Part shown: positions 1 to 6,007 of the stretch, one piece after another
How the letters are laid out: every line of letters starts with the position of its first letter
Position numbering within the stretch: position 1 is the first letter of the stretch
Assembly: GCA_031284385.1 (NCBI GenBank)
Contig: JAISZZ010000068.1
Location: 1 to 6,087 of the forward strand
DNA from: Treponema sp.
GTDB taxonomy: Bacteria > Spirochaetota > Spirochaetia > Treponematales > Breznakiellaceae
Length of the DNA: 6,087 nt
Direction: 5' to 3'
Program-made: the position numbers and the translations under genes
Notes under the pieces: generated by a model
The model's database searches: none
What the model saw: only the letters and a program-made list of their open reading frames with translations
Told to the model about the DNA's origin: nothing

Positions 1-915
1 ATAGCCATAGAACCGTTGTCATCCGAAACGGAATCCCGCCTATATTTTATAAGCGGAGTAATAGCTTCACGTGAAGGCGGCTATGCGGACGGCGCGGAAA
101 TTCAACTTTATTCCGGCAGCGCGAAATATGGAAACAGCGTAATTGCCAATTCAGGCGGCAGGTATACAATTTATGGTGTTGCCAATGGGTCGTATTCAAT
201 CAAAGTTGCGCTGGCTGGCTATAATCCGGCTGTAATAAGTGATGTTGTCGTAAAAGACGCGAACAAAACTGACGTTGACGGAAGTATTATAAAAACATAT
301 TACAAAGGCGGCAGGGGACCGGCGGGCGGCTGGATTGTGTATGTGGGTAATGAGCATACGAATCTATACTATGGTTTTACATATATAGAATTGGCGCCAA
401 ATGACATTGGACCAAATGACGGTAAACTACATTTTGGCAGCATACGAAACACGGAATATTTTAGCACAATATACGACTCGATGGAAAACACACAATATAT
501 TTTGAAAGAATATAATAATTCTATGGGCGGTGATATTGTTGAAATAGAAGGAGCGGCGGTTTTTTGTACGGAATATACGTTAAACGGCTATAAAGACTGG
601 GTGTTGCCAACCAGCGGCGTATTTGAAATGATAAAAAATGACGGTAACTATTCCGGTTATAATTTTAAACTGAATGAACAGTATTGGTGTTCAGACAGCG
701 TTTTATGGCAGCAAACACAGTGGTGGACAGAATTCGACGATTGGGATTTCCTTCATTTAAATCCCCATGAACGAAGCGAGACTTATGATGTTGAAGGTGT
801 AATGAAGTTCAGGTTTGAGCCTGAGTTAATAACACATACGGGCGATACGTGGAATTTTTGCGCTACAAACGATTACGCTTTACAGCTTTATGTGAGGCCG
901 GTTCGTTATTTTTGA
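1..915 (+). CDS. Partial surface/secreted protein: carboxypeptidase-regulatory-like domain followed by DUF1566-like domain
   Basis: The reading frame is open to the left edge, so the true start lies outside the window. The TTG at 16 has no ribosome binding site and is not a convincing start. Counting from that TTG, residues about 12-90 form a beta-rich CarboxypepD_reg-like (transthyretin/Cna-B type) repeat with the typical 'GGRYTIYGVANGSYSIKV' pattern. From about residue 97, 'GPAGGWIVYV' opens a DUF1566-like (Fibrobacter paralogous-domain-like) module. It continues through 'WVLPTSGVFEMI' and a tryptophan-rich 'YWCSDSVLW' stretch to a terminal 'YVRPVRYF', a characteristic ending of that family. 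Such proteins are usually exported, often as lipoproteins or surface proteins in spirochaetes and gut anaerobes, and their biochemical function is unknown. The signal peptide cannot be seen here. The domain reading is from motif memory; the export claim is inference. The gene converges on the hydN-like gene across a palindrome-rich gap. Confidence 0.72.
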   Translation: MAIEPLSSETESRLYFISGVIASREGGYADGAEIQLYSGSAKYGNSVIANSGGRYTIYGVANGSYSIKVALAGYNPAVISDVVVKDANKTDVDGSIIKTYYKGGRGPAGGWIVYVGNEHTNLYYGFTYIELAPNDIGPNDGKLHFGSIRNTEYFSTIYDSMENTQYILKEYNNSMGGDIVEIEGAAVFCTEYTLNGYKDWVLPTSGVFEMIKNDGNYSGYNFKLNEQYWCSDSVLWQQTQWWTEFDDWDFLHLNPHERSETYDVEGVMKFRFEPELITHTGDTWNFCATNDYALQLYVRPVRYF

Positions 916-940
916 TTGCATAGCTAGAATGTTTTATTCT

Positions 941-1018
941 GCCATATCTGGTTTAATACCCCGGCACAAACTTGTTTGTACGCTTGCCGCAGCTCAAGTG
1001 AGCCTCTTCCAGAGGCTC
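941..1018. repeat. Palindrome-rich stretch with a REP-like motif
   Basis: This stretch of the gap holds the 12-mer GGTTTAATACCC (950-961), which recurs at 4152-4163. It is followed by nested inverted repeats: CGGCA (962-966) with TGCCG (985-989), enclosing ACAAAC (966-971) and GTTTGT (974-979). A separate 7-bp hairpin, GAGCCTC (1000-1006) with GAGGCTC (1012-1018), has a 5-nt loop. None is followed by a T-run. It may be a decayed REP-like element or a weak terminator region for the upstream gene. One shared 12-mer in 6 kb can occur by chance, so membership of a repeat family is unproven. Confidence 0.35.
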
Positions 1019-1035
1019 TATCGGGTAAGGAACTA

Positions 1036-1075
1036 TAATGAAATAACATGACCATTTGGCCATGTTATTTCATTA
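1036..1075. terminator. Long inverted repeat between convergent genes, possible bidirectional terminator
   Basis: A perfect 15-bp inverted repeat pairs 1036-1050 (TAATGAAATAACATG) with 1061-1075. The 10-nt centre ACCATTTGGC can add two further G-C pairs after one mismatch. It starts 5 nt beyond the stop of the hydN-like gene and lies between two converging genes, the usual place for a shared terminator. Neither strand has a clear T-run after the stem, so it is not a textbook intrinsic terminator. It could instead be an mRNA 3'-end stabilising hairpin or a small palindromic repeat. Confidence 0.5.
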
Positions 1076-1080
1076 CGAGT

Positions 1081-1596
1081 CTACAAATTACTTTCCAGAG
1101 CTTTGCGGCGTTTATTTGCGATGCTGTCCGCAAAGGAATCTTCAGTTACAAGACTGAGAGCCTCAGTTGGACACACCCTGACACAGGACGGCTTGCTGGC
1201 GATGCCGGCGCAAAGGTCGCACTTATTTGCAATCTTTTTCGCCGTGCCGTCGTTGGCAACTTCCGCCGTTTCGACAATCTCAACTGCGCCAAATGGACAC
1301 GCTATCACGCAGTTCTTGCAGCCTATACACTTTTTAGCGTCAATCTGAACAACATTATCCTTGATACTGATAGCGCCCGATGTACAAGCCTGTTTGCAGG
1401 CCGGATTTTCACAGTGCCGGCACTGCACCGGCGCGCTCAAGTTGGCCGTTTTTACCATAAAAAGACGGGGATTGAACGAATAAGCGTCGGGATCAATCTC
1501 AAAAATACGCTTACCCTCGTGAGCCACCACACAGGCAATCATGCAAGTTCTGCATCCTATACAGCGCAAAGGCGTTGCTTTTACAAACTGATTCAT
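1081..1596 (-). CDS. hydN: HydN/HycB-like polyferredoxin with four [4Fe-4S] clusters, partner of FdhF
   Basis: This 171-residue electron-transfer protein is close in length to E. coli HydN (about 175) and follows the same plan. It has 16 cysteines in four groups: CIGCRTCMIAC (12-22), CRHCENPACKQAC (59-71), CIGCKNCVIAC (90-100) and CDLC...C...C (126-142). That is enough for four [4Fe-4S] clusters. It has no signal peptide or Tat motif, so it should be cytoplasmic. It begins inside the fdhF stop codon (ATGA, 4-nt overlap), which implies translational coupling. A GAGGGGG ribosome binding site lies 7 nt upstream (1604-1610). The family passes electrons between formate dehydrogenase H-type subunits and a hydrogenase or other acceptor; the partner here is inferred from the operon. 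The symbol could equally be hycB, as used for HDCR small subunits. Confidence 0.9.
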   Translation of the reverse strand: MNQFVKATPLRCIGCRTCMIACVVAHEGKRIFEIDPDAYSFNPRLFMVKTANLSAPVQCRHCENPACKQACTSGAISIKDNVVQIDAKKCIGCKNCVIACPFGAVEIVETAEVANDGTAKKIANKCDLCAGIASKPSCVRVCPTEALSLVTEDSFADSIANKRRKALESNL

Positions 1597-3779
1597 GCCG
1601 GTACCCCCTCTTTCCCGATGTGCATACGCTTCCGTATATCCGCATAGCGCCGTTTAACTTCTTCTTCCGCCCACTTTTGGTCGGCGAGCTTTTCTATGCG
1701 GGCGGCGCAGTATTTGTATTCCGGCGTCCGGCTCGTCGGATCCAATGATGAGATAGTCAACTCGTTGCAGGCGCCTATCCACCATTGGTAGGTCATGTAT
1801 ACCGCGCCGGTCTTGACACGCTCTGTCGGCTTGGCGCGTGTGTAAGCGTAGCCGCGTTTCGAGACGATTTTTACGATGTCGCCTTCGTTTACGCCGAGCT
1901 GCCCGGCCTGTTCGTGGGACATTTCCACCCAGCCCGGTTCGTCCTCAAGGTTGCGGAGAAGCCGGCAGTTGCCCGTCATCGTGCGGACGGAATAGTGCCC
2001 CACTTCACGCACCGTACAGAGCGTCAGCGGATACTCGCCGTTTTCAACCTCTGTAGGCGGATGGTATGGCGAAGTTTTCAGAATACCGATACCGTCCGGC
2101 GTAGCGAACTTTCCGCCTGAGTGCAGGAACATCGTGCCTGTATCCTGCGGCCCCTTGTCCCAGCACGGCCATTGAACGCTTCCCAGCCGTTCTATCTTTT
2201 CGTAGGTCGCCCCCGTGAATTTTGGACAGAGGTCTATCATTTCGTTCCAGATTTCCTCCGTGTTGTTGTAATGCATCTTGTAGCCCATCGCGGCGGCAAT
2301 CAGGCAGGTGATTTCCCAATCCGGCTTGACATTGCCAACCGGCTCCAAAACCTTGCGTACACGCTGAAAACCACGGTCCGAACTCGTATATACACCTTCA
2401 TGCTCGCCCCACGCTGTAGCCGGCAGTATCGCGTCTGCGTGTTCGCAAGTCTTGTTCCAGAAAATATCCTGAACCACGACGAAGTCTATCATATCGAGCG
2501 ATTCGCGAATCTCCTCAAGGTCGGGATCGCTCTGGCAGGGATCCTCGCCCGTGATATAGTAGGCATGGAACCGTTTGGCCGGATCGCTCTGATGTTGAAC
2601 GAATTCCGGCACACGGGTAAGCTGAATACCAACTTTGCCGTCAAGTTTCACTCCCCAAGCCTTTTCGAATTTCGCCCTGATTTCCGGGTCCGTAACGCTC
2701 TGATAACCAGGGTAGACATCGGGGAGGTCGCCCATGTCGCAGGTGCCCTGCACGTTGTTCTGACCCCGCACCGGCCCCGTACCGCAGGCATAATGCCCAA
2801 AGTTGCCGGTAAGCATCGCTAGACTACAGAGACACTTTACAGCCTCGACACCCTGTGAAAATTGAGTTATGCCCATACCCCACAGAATCACGGAATGTTT
2901 GGAACTTGCGTACTTCCGTGCGGTAAAGCGTATATTCTCCGCAGAAATTCCGGTGATGCCCTCCGCGTATTCAGGCGTGTAATCCTTGACAATGCCCCAG
3001 AACTCGTCAAAGCCCTTCGTATGCTCTTTTACGAATTCCTTGTCCATTAAGTCTTCGCTGATGATAACATTGGCGAGAGCGTTTACCAGCGCCACATTTG
3101 TACCGCCTTTGAGTTGTAGATGGAGGTCTGATATGCGGGCAGTTTCCGTGATACGCGGGTCGGCGCAAATGATGAAACAGCCCTTTTCCTTGGCGCGAAC
3201 GATGCGCCGCGCCACGATTGGATGAGAGGCGGCGGCGTTATAACCTATGTTGAAGATAACCTCGGCATCCTCGATCTCAGGTATGGATAGCGACATCGCG
3301 CCCTCGCCTATAGTCTGCCTTGAGCCGGCGACAGATGCCGCGTGACAGATGCGAGCACAGTGGTCGATGTTATTCGTACCCATGACGGCGCGGGCAAACT
3401 TTTGAGTTATGTATCCGGCCTCGTTACCCGGCCCGCGGGCGGAAGCGGCGGCAAGGAACGAGCCCGGCCCCCACTTTTCCTTTATCTTTTTGAAGTTGTC
3501 CGCCACAAATTTGATAGCTTCGTCCCAGCTAACGACTTCCAACGGCGATTTCTTGCCGCCTCTGCGAATCATAGGCTCACGCAGACGTTTTGTAAGAATT
3601 TGCGGATCGTTTAGATAATCCCACCCGTACCAGCCCTTCAAACAAGCCTTGCCGTCATTTGTTCTGCCCTGTACCGGATGAACGTCCAGTATCTTGTTTG
3701 CGTCCTTATCAACGGTAAACAATATCTGACAGCCCGCGCCGCAGTAACAACAAGTTGTCTGTATTTCTTTTATCGCCAT
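1593..3779 (-). CDS. fdhF: Formate dehydrogenase H-type catalytic subunit, cysteine (non-selenium) variant
   Basis: This is a 728-residue molybdopterin oxidoreductase closely resembling E. coli FdhF (715 residues) along its whole length; it interconverts formate and CO2 in the cytoplasm. The N-terminal [4Fe-4S] site is C10, C13, C17 and C46, with the relay lysine K48. The catalytic position equivalent to E. coli Sec140 is Cys145, codon TGT at 3345-3347, followed by His146; Arg338 in 'GPVRGQNNVQG' matches E. coli Arg333. The C-terminal MGD-binding domain includes 'REVGHYSVRTMTGNC' and 'YMTYQWWIGACNELT'. There is no twin-arginine signal. I chose ATG at 3779 because AGGAGG lies 6 nt upstream; an in-frame TTG at 3797 lies upstream of that site and would add six residues. 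hydN follows with a 4-nt overlap. Catalytic direction in vivo cannot be told from sequence. The frame is intact. Confidence 0.95.
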   Translation of the reverse strand: MAIKEIQTTCCYCGAGCQILFTVDKDANKILDVHPVQGRTNDGKACLKGWYGWDYLNDPQILTKRLREPMIRRGGKKSPLEVVSWDEAIKFVADNFKKIKEKWGPGSFLAAASARGPGNEAGYITQKFARAVMGTNNIDHCARICHAASVAGSRQTIGEGAMSLSIPEIEDAEVIFNIGYNAAASHPIVARRIVRAKEKGCFIICADPRITETARISDLHLQLKGGTNVALVNALANVIISEDLMDKEFVKEHTKGFDEFWGIVKDYTPEYAEGITGISAENIRFTARKYASSKHSVILWGMGITQFSQGVEAVKCLCSLAMLTGNFGHYACGTGPVRGQNNVQGTCDMGDLPDVYPGYQSVTDPEIRAKFEKAWGVKLDGKVGIQLTRVPEFVQHQSDPAKRFHAYYITGEDPCQSDPDLEEIRESLDMIDFVVVQDIFWNKTCEHADAILPATAWGEHEGVYTSSDRGFQRVRKVLEPVGNVKPDWEITCLIAAAMGYKMHYNNTEEIWNEMIDLCPKFTGATYEKIERLGSVQWPCWDKGPQDTGTMFLHSGGKFATPDGIGILKTSPYHPPTEVENGEYPLTLCTVREVGHYSVRTMTGNCRLLRNLEDEPGWVEMSHEQAGQLGVNEGDIVKIVSKRGYAYTRAKPTERVKTGAVYMTYQWWIGACNELTISSLDPTSRTPEYKYCAARIEKLADQKWAEEEVKRRYADIRKRMHIGKEGVPA

Positions 3780-3783
3780 TATT

Positions 3784-3792
3784 CTCCTCCTC
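3784..3792 (-). promoter_or_regulatory. Ribosome binding site of fdhF
   Basis: GAGGAGGAG on the minus strand contains AGGAGG ending 6 nt before ATG at 3779. It is a near-ideal Shine-Dalgarno sequence and decides the start codon in favour of 3779 over the in-frame TTG at 3797. Confidence 0.85.
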
Positions 3793-3825
3793 AACAAATA
3801 TTGGACTTGTTCAAGAACCTTATTG

Positions 3826-3834
3826 ATTCTATCA
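3826..3834 (-). promoter_or_regulatory. Candidate extended -10 promoter of the fdhF-hydN operon
   Basis: On the minus strand TGATAGAAT matches an extended -10 element (TGn followed by TAGAAT, one mismatch to TATAAT). It would start transcription near 3819 and give a leader of about 40 nt containing the strong ribosome binding site. The -35 region (around AAGTTT) matches poorly, as extended -10 promoters tolerate. I looked for a sigma-54 site, as drives E. coli fdhF, and found none convincing. Confidence 0.4.
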
Positions 3835-3900
3835 CAAGTCGCAGCAAAAACTTTTAGCTAATACAAAAATTCGCTGACTTTAATAACTCTTTGCATATAT

Positions 3901-3920
3901 TTATCGTAACATCGCGATAA
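3901..3920. promoter_or_regulatory. Candidate operator upstream of fdhF
   Basis: The inverted repeat TTATCG-N8-CGATAA spans 3901-3920, and its centre overlaps the perfect 8-bp palindrome ATCGCGAT (3911-3918). It lies about 70-95 nt upstream of the candidate -10, a position suited to an activator, or to a repressor of a more distal promoter. No regulator family can be named from this alone, and AT-rich 6-bp arms are weak evidence. Confidence 0.3.
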
Positions 3921-3954
3921 CTCACCCGCAACTACTTTATATAAACAATTCGCA

Positions 3955-3998
3955 CATTCGATGCCGCTGCCTGCCTTGTCCGGCGGCGGCATCGAATG
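3955..3998. repeat. Strong 17-bp GC-rich hairpin upstream of fdhF
   Basis: The left arm 3955-3971 (CATTCGATGCCGCTGCC) and right arm 3982-3998 (GGCGGCGGCATCGAATG) pair over 17 bp with a single T/G wobble. The loop is the 10 nt at 3972-3981. The first 13 pairs are perfect. No T-run follows on either strand, and it sits about 175 nt before the fdhF start. It could be a REP-like palindrome, a terminator lacking a U-tract for a lost gene, or a leader structure if transcription starts farther upstream. Confidence 0.6.
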
Positions 3999-4150
3999 CA
4001 GTATATTGGAATAGCAGTAACTAAATATACTAGCTTTGAGTATGGAAATGTGAATGGCCCTGGCATAAGGTCCTTATGGTTTTAGCCTAATTGATGATAG
4101 TAGAAAATGTTGTACAAAACGCCGCACTTTGCTGTTTTTATTCGCAGTGA

Positions 4151-4203
4151 GGGTTTAATACCCTGCCGCTCTGCGGCAGGGAGGTTCATCTATTATCCCT
4201 GCC
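4151..4203. repeat. REP-like palindrome with two mutually exclusive hairpins
   Basis: GGGTTTAATACCC (4151-4163) leads into a perfect 9-bp hairpin: CCCTGCCGC (4161-4169), loop TCT, GCGGCAGGG (4173-4181). The right arm can instead pair as GGCAGGGA (4175-4182) with TCCCTGCC (4196-4203), because CCCTGCC occurs twice in the same orientation. The layout (conserved short flank, GC hairpin, then AGGTTCAT) resembles intergenic REP-type elements mobilised by RAYT/IS200-like enzymes, from memory. It lies 48-100 nt past the stop of the minus-strand gtr-like gene and may also act as its transcript end, although no T-run follows. Confidence 0.5.
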
Positions 4204-4251
4204 CGGCATGAGTCATTTATCCGTATTCGTATCCTCATACCTGGACAACCG

Positions 4252-5973
4252 CTACTCGCCCATTTTGACCACTATCACGCCGTCCAGTTTTTTTACGCAG
4301 CCTGCCGCCGGATACGCGGGCATATCGAAAGACGCTTCGTAGGCTTCCTTTATCTGTTCATTAGCGGGTATGTCGTAATTAAAGCCAAACAAATTCATAA
4401 AGGGTATGACCATGTTTGTCTGATAAGGCATATCGTCTAGTGACCATCTTTCGAATGGGGAGCGGGCAGTTATATCAAAGGCCGGGAAAATTTGCTTTTC
4501 AAATGTATGCTTGTTTCCGATAAAAGCAAGCGGAAGTTTTTCACCATCTTCCATAACTTTGGATACGCGGCTGTTTATATCAAAAGCGGCAATTGTATCA
4601 TATTCAGATGTACGGACAATTCCTTCAAATATATTTTGTGAAACTTGCGCCTGATAAAATGATACGGCAAGAATCAGGCAATAGAACAGCCGCCGCAAAA
4701 TTGTTTTTTGCCCGCGTGAAACATAATAGAACATAAAAGCCGATGCAAAAGGTAGACTGTACAATATCCTTAAACCGCGCACTTCGCCGCTAACTATTAC
4801 AAGAAAAAATATGGAAAGAGGTACGCCAAAACCGGCAAGAATGTACAGAAGCCGCCTGCTTTTGGGAATATATTTTTTAGCATTTATAAAGATAAACACA
4901 ATAAAAGTAATGCCGGCAGGGAGCAAAAGAATGTTTCCTGTAGTTCGTGAATACAGCAGTACATTTTCTACAATTGATTTTCCGTAAGGCCCTACGCTGC
5001 TTCCATACATTGTTTCCATCAATGGCGTAAACAATGTATGAACAAACGGAATCATGCCTATGGTTGTAAAATATCCCAGTCCGAGTATATTAGCTATTAC
5101 AGATGTAAGCGATGCCTTATTCCATACCATAATTCCTGTTACATAGCTGCCGTTTGGAACATTGAGTGCGGATTGAACTATACGGCCAATAATAAAACTG
5201 AGTATAAACGCGGCCAGAAAGAATAAAAACAGCTTTATGCAAAGAAGTCCGTATTCTTTTGGCTGTAAATTTGAATTTTCCTGAAGTAGTATGAAAAAAA
5301 TAAAAACGATGCAAAGAAAGAGCGGGAGAAATGGCTGATAAGAACCAAAACAAAGAACAGTCAACACAAAACTTATAACAAGATATGTTTTATTGCCGGA
5401 TAAAAACCCGGCATAAAACAAATAAATGGCTATCAGCATGACGGCAATAAATATCATATTTATACGTACCATGTATAAGTTGGGAAAGTTCATCGGCCAA
5501 ACAGGATATGTCAATACTGCAAGTGCAAGCGGAATAAAACCGTTACGCCGATTCGTATTTTTTGTAAAAACGGCAATAAAATAACAGAACAGCATGGAGA
5601 ATGTCCAAATTGACACAATGGCAATAAAATTACACGCATAAACTCCAGATTCTTTTATAAGAAATAAATTCGAGAACAACCAAATTGTCCAACGTTTGAC
5701 CCCTAAAATATCGGTTTCTATTGTATAGTCAGATGACCTCAAAAATTCTATCGGGTTATGCGATGCGGCAAAACGAAGAATTGCCTCACCAATAACAGAA
5801 ATATTAAATAAGAATACACCGTACACAAAAAGCACAGCCAGTGTAACCGAGATTACCAGCGGCATATTCCGTTTACAAAACTCAATAAATCCGCTAAAAG
5901 ACGCGCCTTCACCGCCCAAGAATAACTGCCCCGCCGGCAGTGGTTCTTTTTTCTCTAAATTATTTTTGCTCAT
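4252..5973 (-). CDS. Polytopic membrane protein, probable GtrII-like glucosyltransferase-domain protein
   Basis: This 573-residue protein has a charged cytoplasmic N-terminus (about 1-36), then roughly 10-12 hydrophobic segments. Examples are 38-60, 112-136, 146-162, 172-191 and 196-230, with more up to about residue 442. A mostly soluble C-terminal part of about 130 residues follows. The first external loop, with acidic residues D82 and D88 followed by 'GVKRW' (91-95), and the later 'GSYQPFLPLF' (210-219) resemble the Glucos_trans_II (GtrII) family. That family moves glucosyl groups from lipid carriers onto O-antigen or other envelope glycans at the membrane. The assignment rests on remembered motifs and topology, so an unassigned GT-C-like or polymer-export role is possible. 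GGAGG lies 7 nt before the ATG. The gene follows a GNAT-like gene by 34 nt. It is AT-richer than fdhF. Confidence 0.6.
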   Translation of the reverse strand: MSKNNLEKKEPLPAGQLFLGGEGASFSGFIEFCKRNMPLVISVTLAVLFVYGVFLFNISVIGEAILRFAASHNPIEFLRSSDYTIETDILGVKRWTIWLFSNLFLIKESGVYACNFIAIVSIWTFSMLFCYFIAVFTKNTNRRNGFIPLALAVLTYPVWPMNFPNLYMVRINMIFIAVMLIAIYLFYAGFLSGNKTYLVISFVLTVLCFGSYQPFLPLFLCIVFIFFILLQENSNLQPKEYGLLCIKLFLFFLAAFILSFIIGRIVQSALNVPNGSYVTGIMVWNKASLTSVIANILGLGYFTTIGMIPFVHTLFTPLMETMYGSSVGPYGKSIVENVLLYSRTTGNILLLPAGITFIVFIFINAKKYIPKSRRLLYILAGFGVPLSIFFLVIVSGEVRGLRILYSLPFASAFMFYYVSRGQKTILRRLFYCLILAVSFYQAQVSQNIFEGIVRTSEYDTIAAFDINSRVSKVMEDGEKLPLAFIGNKHTFEKQIFPAFDITARSPFERWSLDDMPYQTNMVIPFMNLFGFNYDIPANEQIKEAYEASFDMPAYPAAGCVKKLDGVIVVKMGE

Positions 5974-5980
5974 AAAAATT

Positions 5981-5985
5981 CCTCC
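5981..5985 (-). promoter_or_regulatory. Ribosome binding site of the GtrII-like gene
   Basis: GGAGG on the minus strand sits 7 nt before ATG at 5973, supporting that start. It lies within the 34-nt spacer after the upstream gene, which leaves little room for a separate promoter. Confidence 0.8.
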
Positions 5986-6007
5986 AAAAAATTAATTGGC
6001 GTAAAGC

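Larger units (their letters stand above)
3780..4251. other. 472-nt gap between the gtr-like gene and fdhF
   Basis: No credible gene is seen on either strand; the short frames present (for example 18-26 codons) lack ribosome binding sites. The part nearest fdhF (3780-3920) is AT-rich and holds the fdhF promoter candidates. The middle holds the 17-bp hairpin at 3955-3998. It also has a weak inverted repeat GTATATT/AATATAC (4001-4007 with 4024-4030) and a small hairpin CATAAGG/CCTTATG (4064-4078). The far end holds the REP-like palindromes (4151-4203), which also lie just downstream of the gtr-like gene. Nothing recognisable as a transposase remnant is present. Confidence 0.6.

Noticed and set aside
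1048..1647. 199-codon plus-strand open frame across hydN
   Set aside because: It is antisense to a confidently identified ferredoxin gene, runs into the fdhF 3' end, and its translation has no recognisable domain.
2121..2822. 233-codon plus-strand open frame inside fdhF
   Set aside because: It is the antisense shadow of a conserved, GC-rich gene; there is no ribosome binding site or domain, and fdhF is intact on the other strand.
3290..3347. Possible SECIS element after the active-site codon
   Set aside because: The codon is TGT rather than TGA, so no recoding signal is needed, and I see no convincing short hairpin of the E. coli fdhF type there.
3780..3797. In-frame TTG start adding six residues to FdhF
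   Set aside because: The strong AGGAGG site lies downstream of this TTG and is spaced correctly for the ATG at 3779.
3900..3960. Sigma-54 promoter for fdhF, as in E. coli
   Set aside because: The only GG-N10-GC spacing on the minus strand lacks the TGGCAC and TTGCA context.
4095..4151. 18-codon plus-strand frame in the long gap
   Set aside because: It has no Shine-Dalgarno sequence, no homology I recognise, and a length expected by chance.
4160..4240. 26-codon minus-strand frame reading through the palindrome
   Set aside because: It has no ribosome binding site, and its peptide is just a translation of the inverted repeat.
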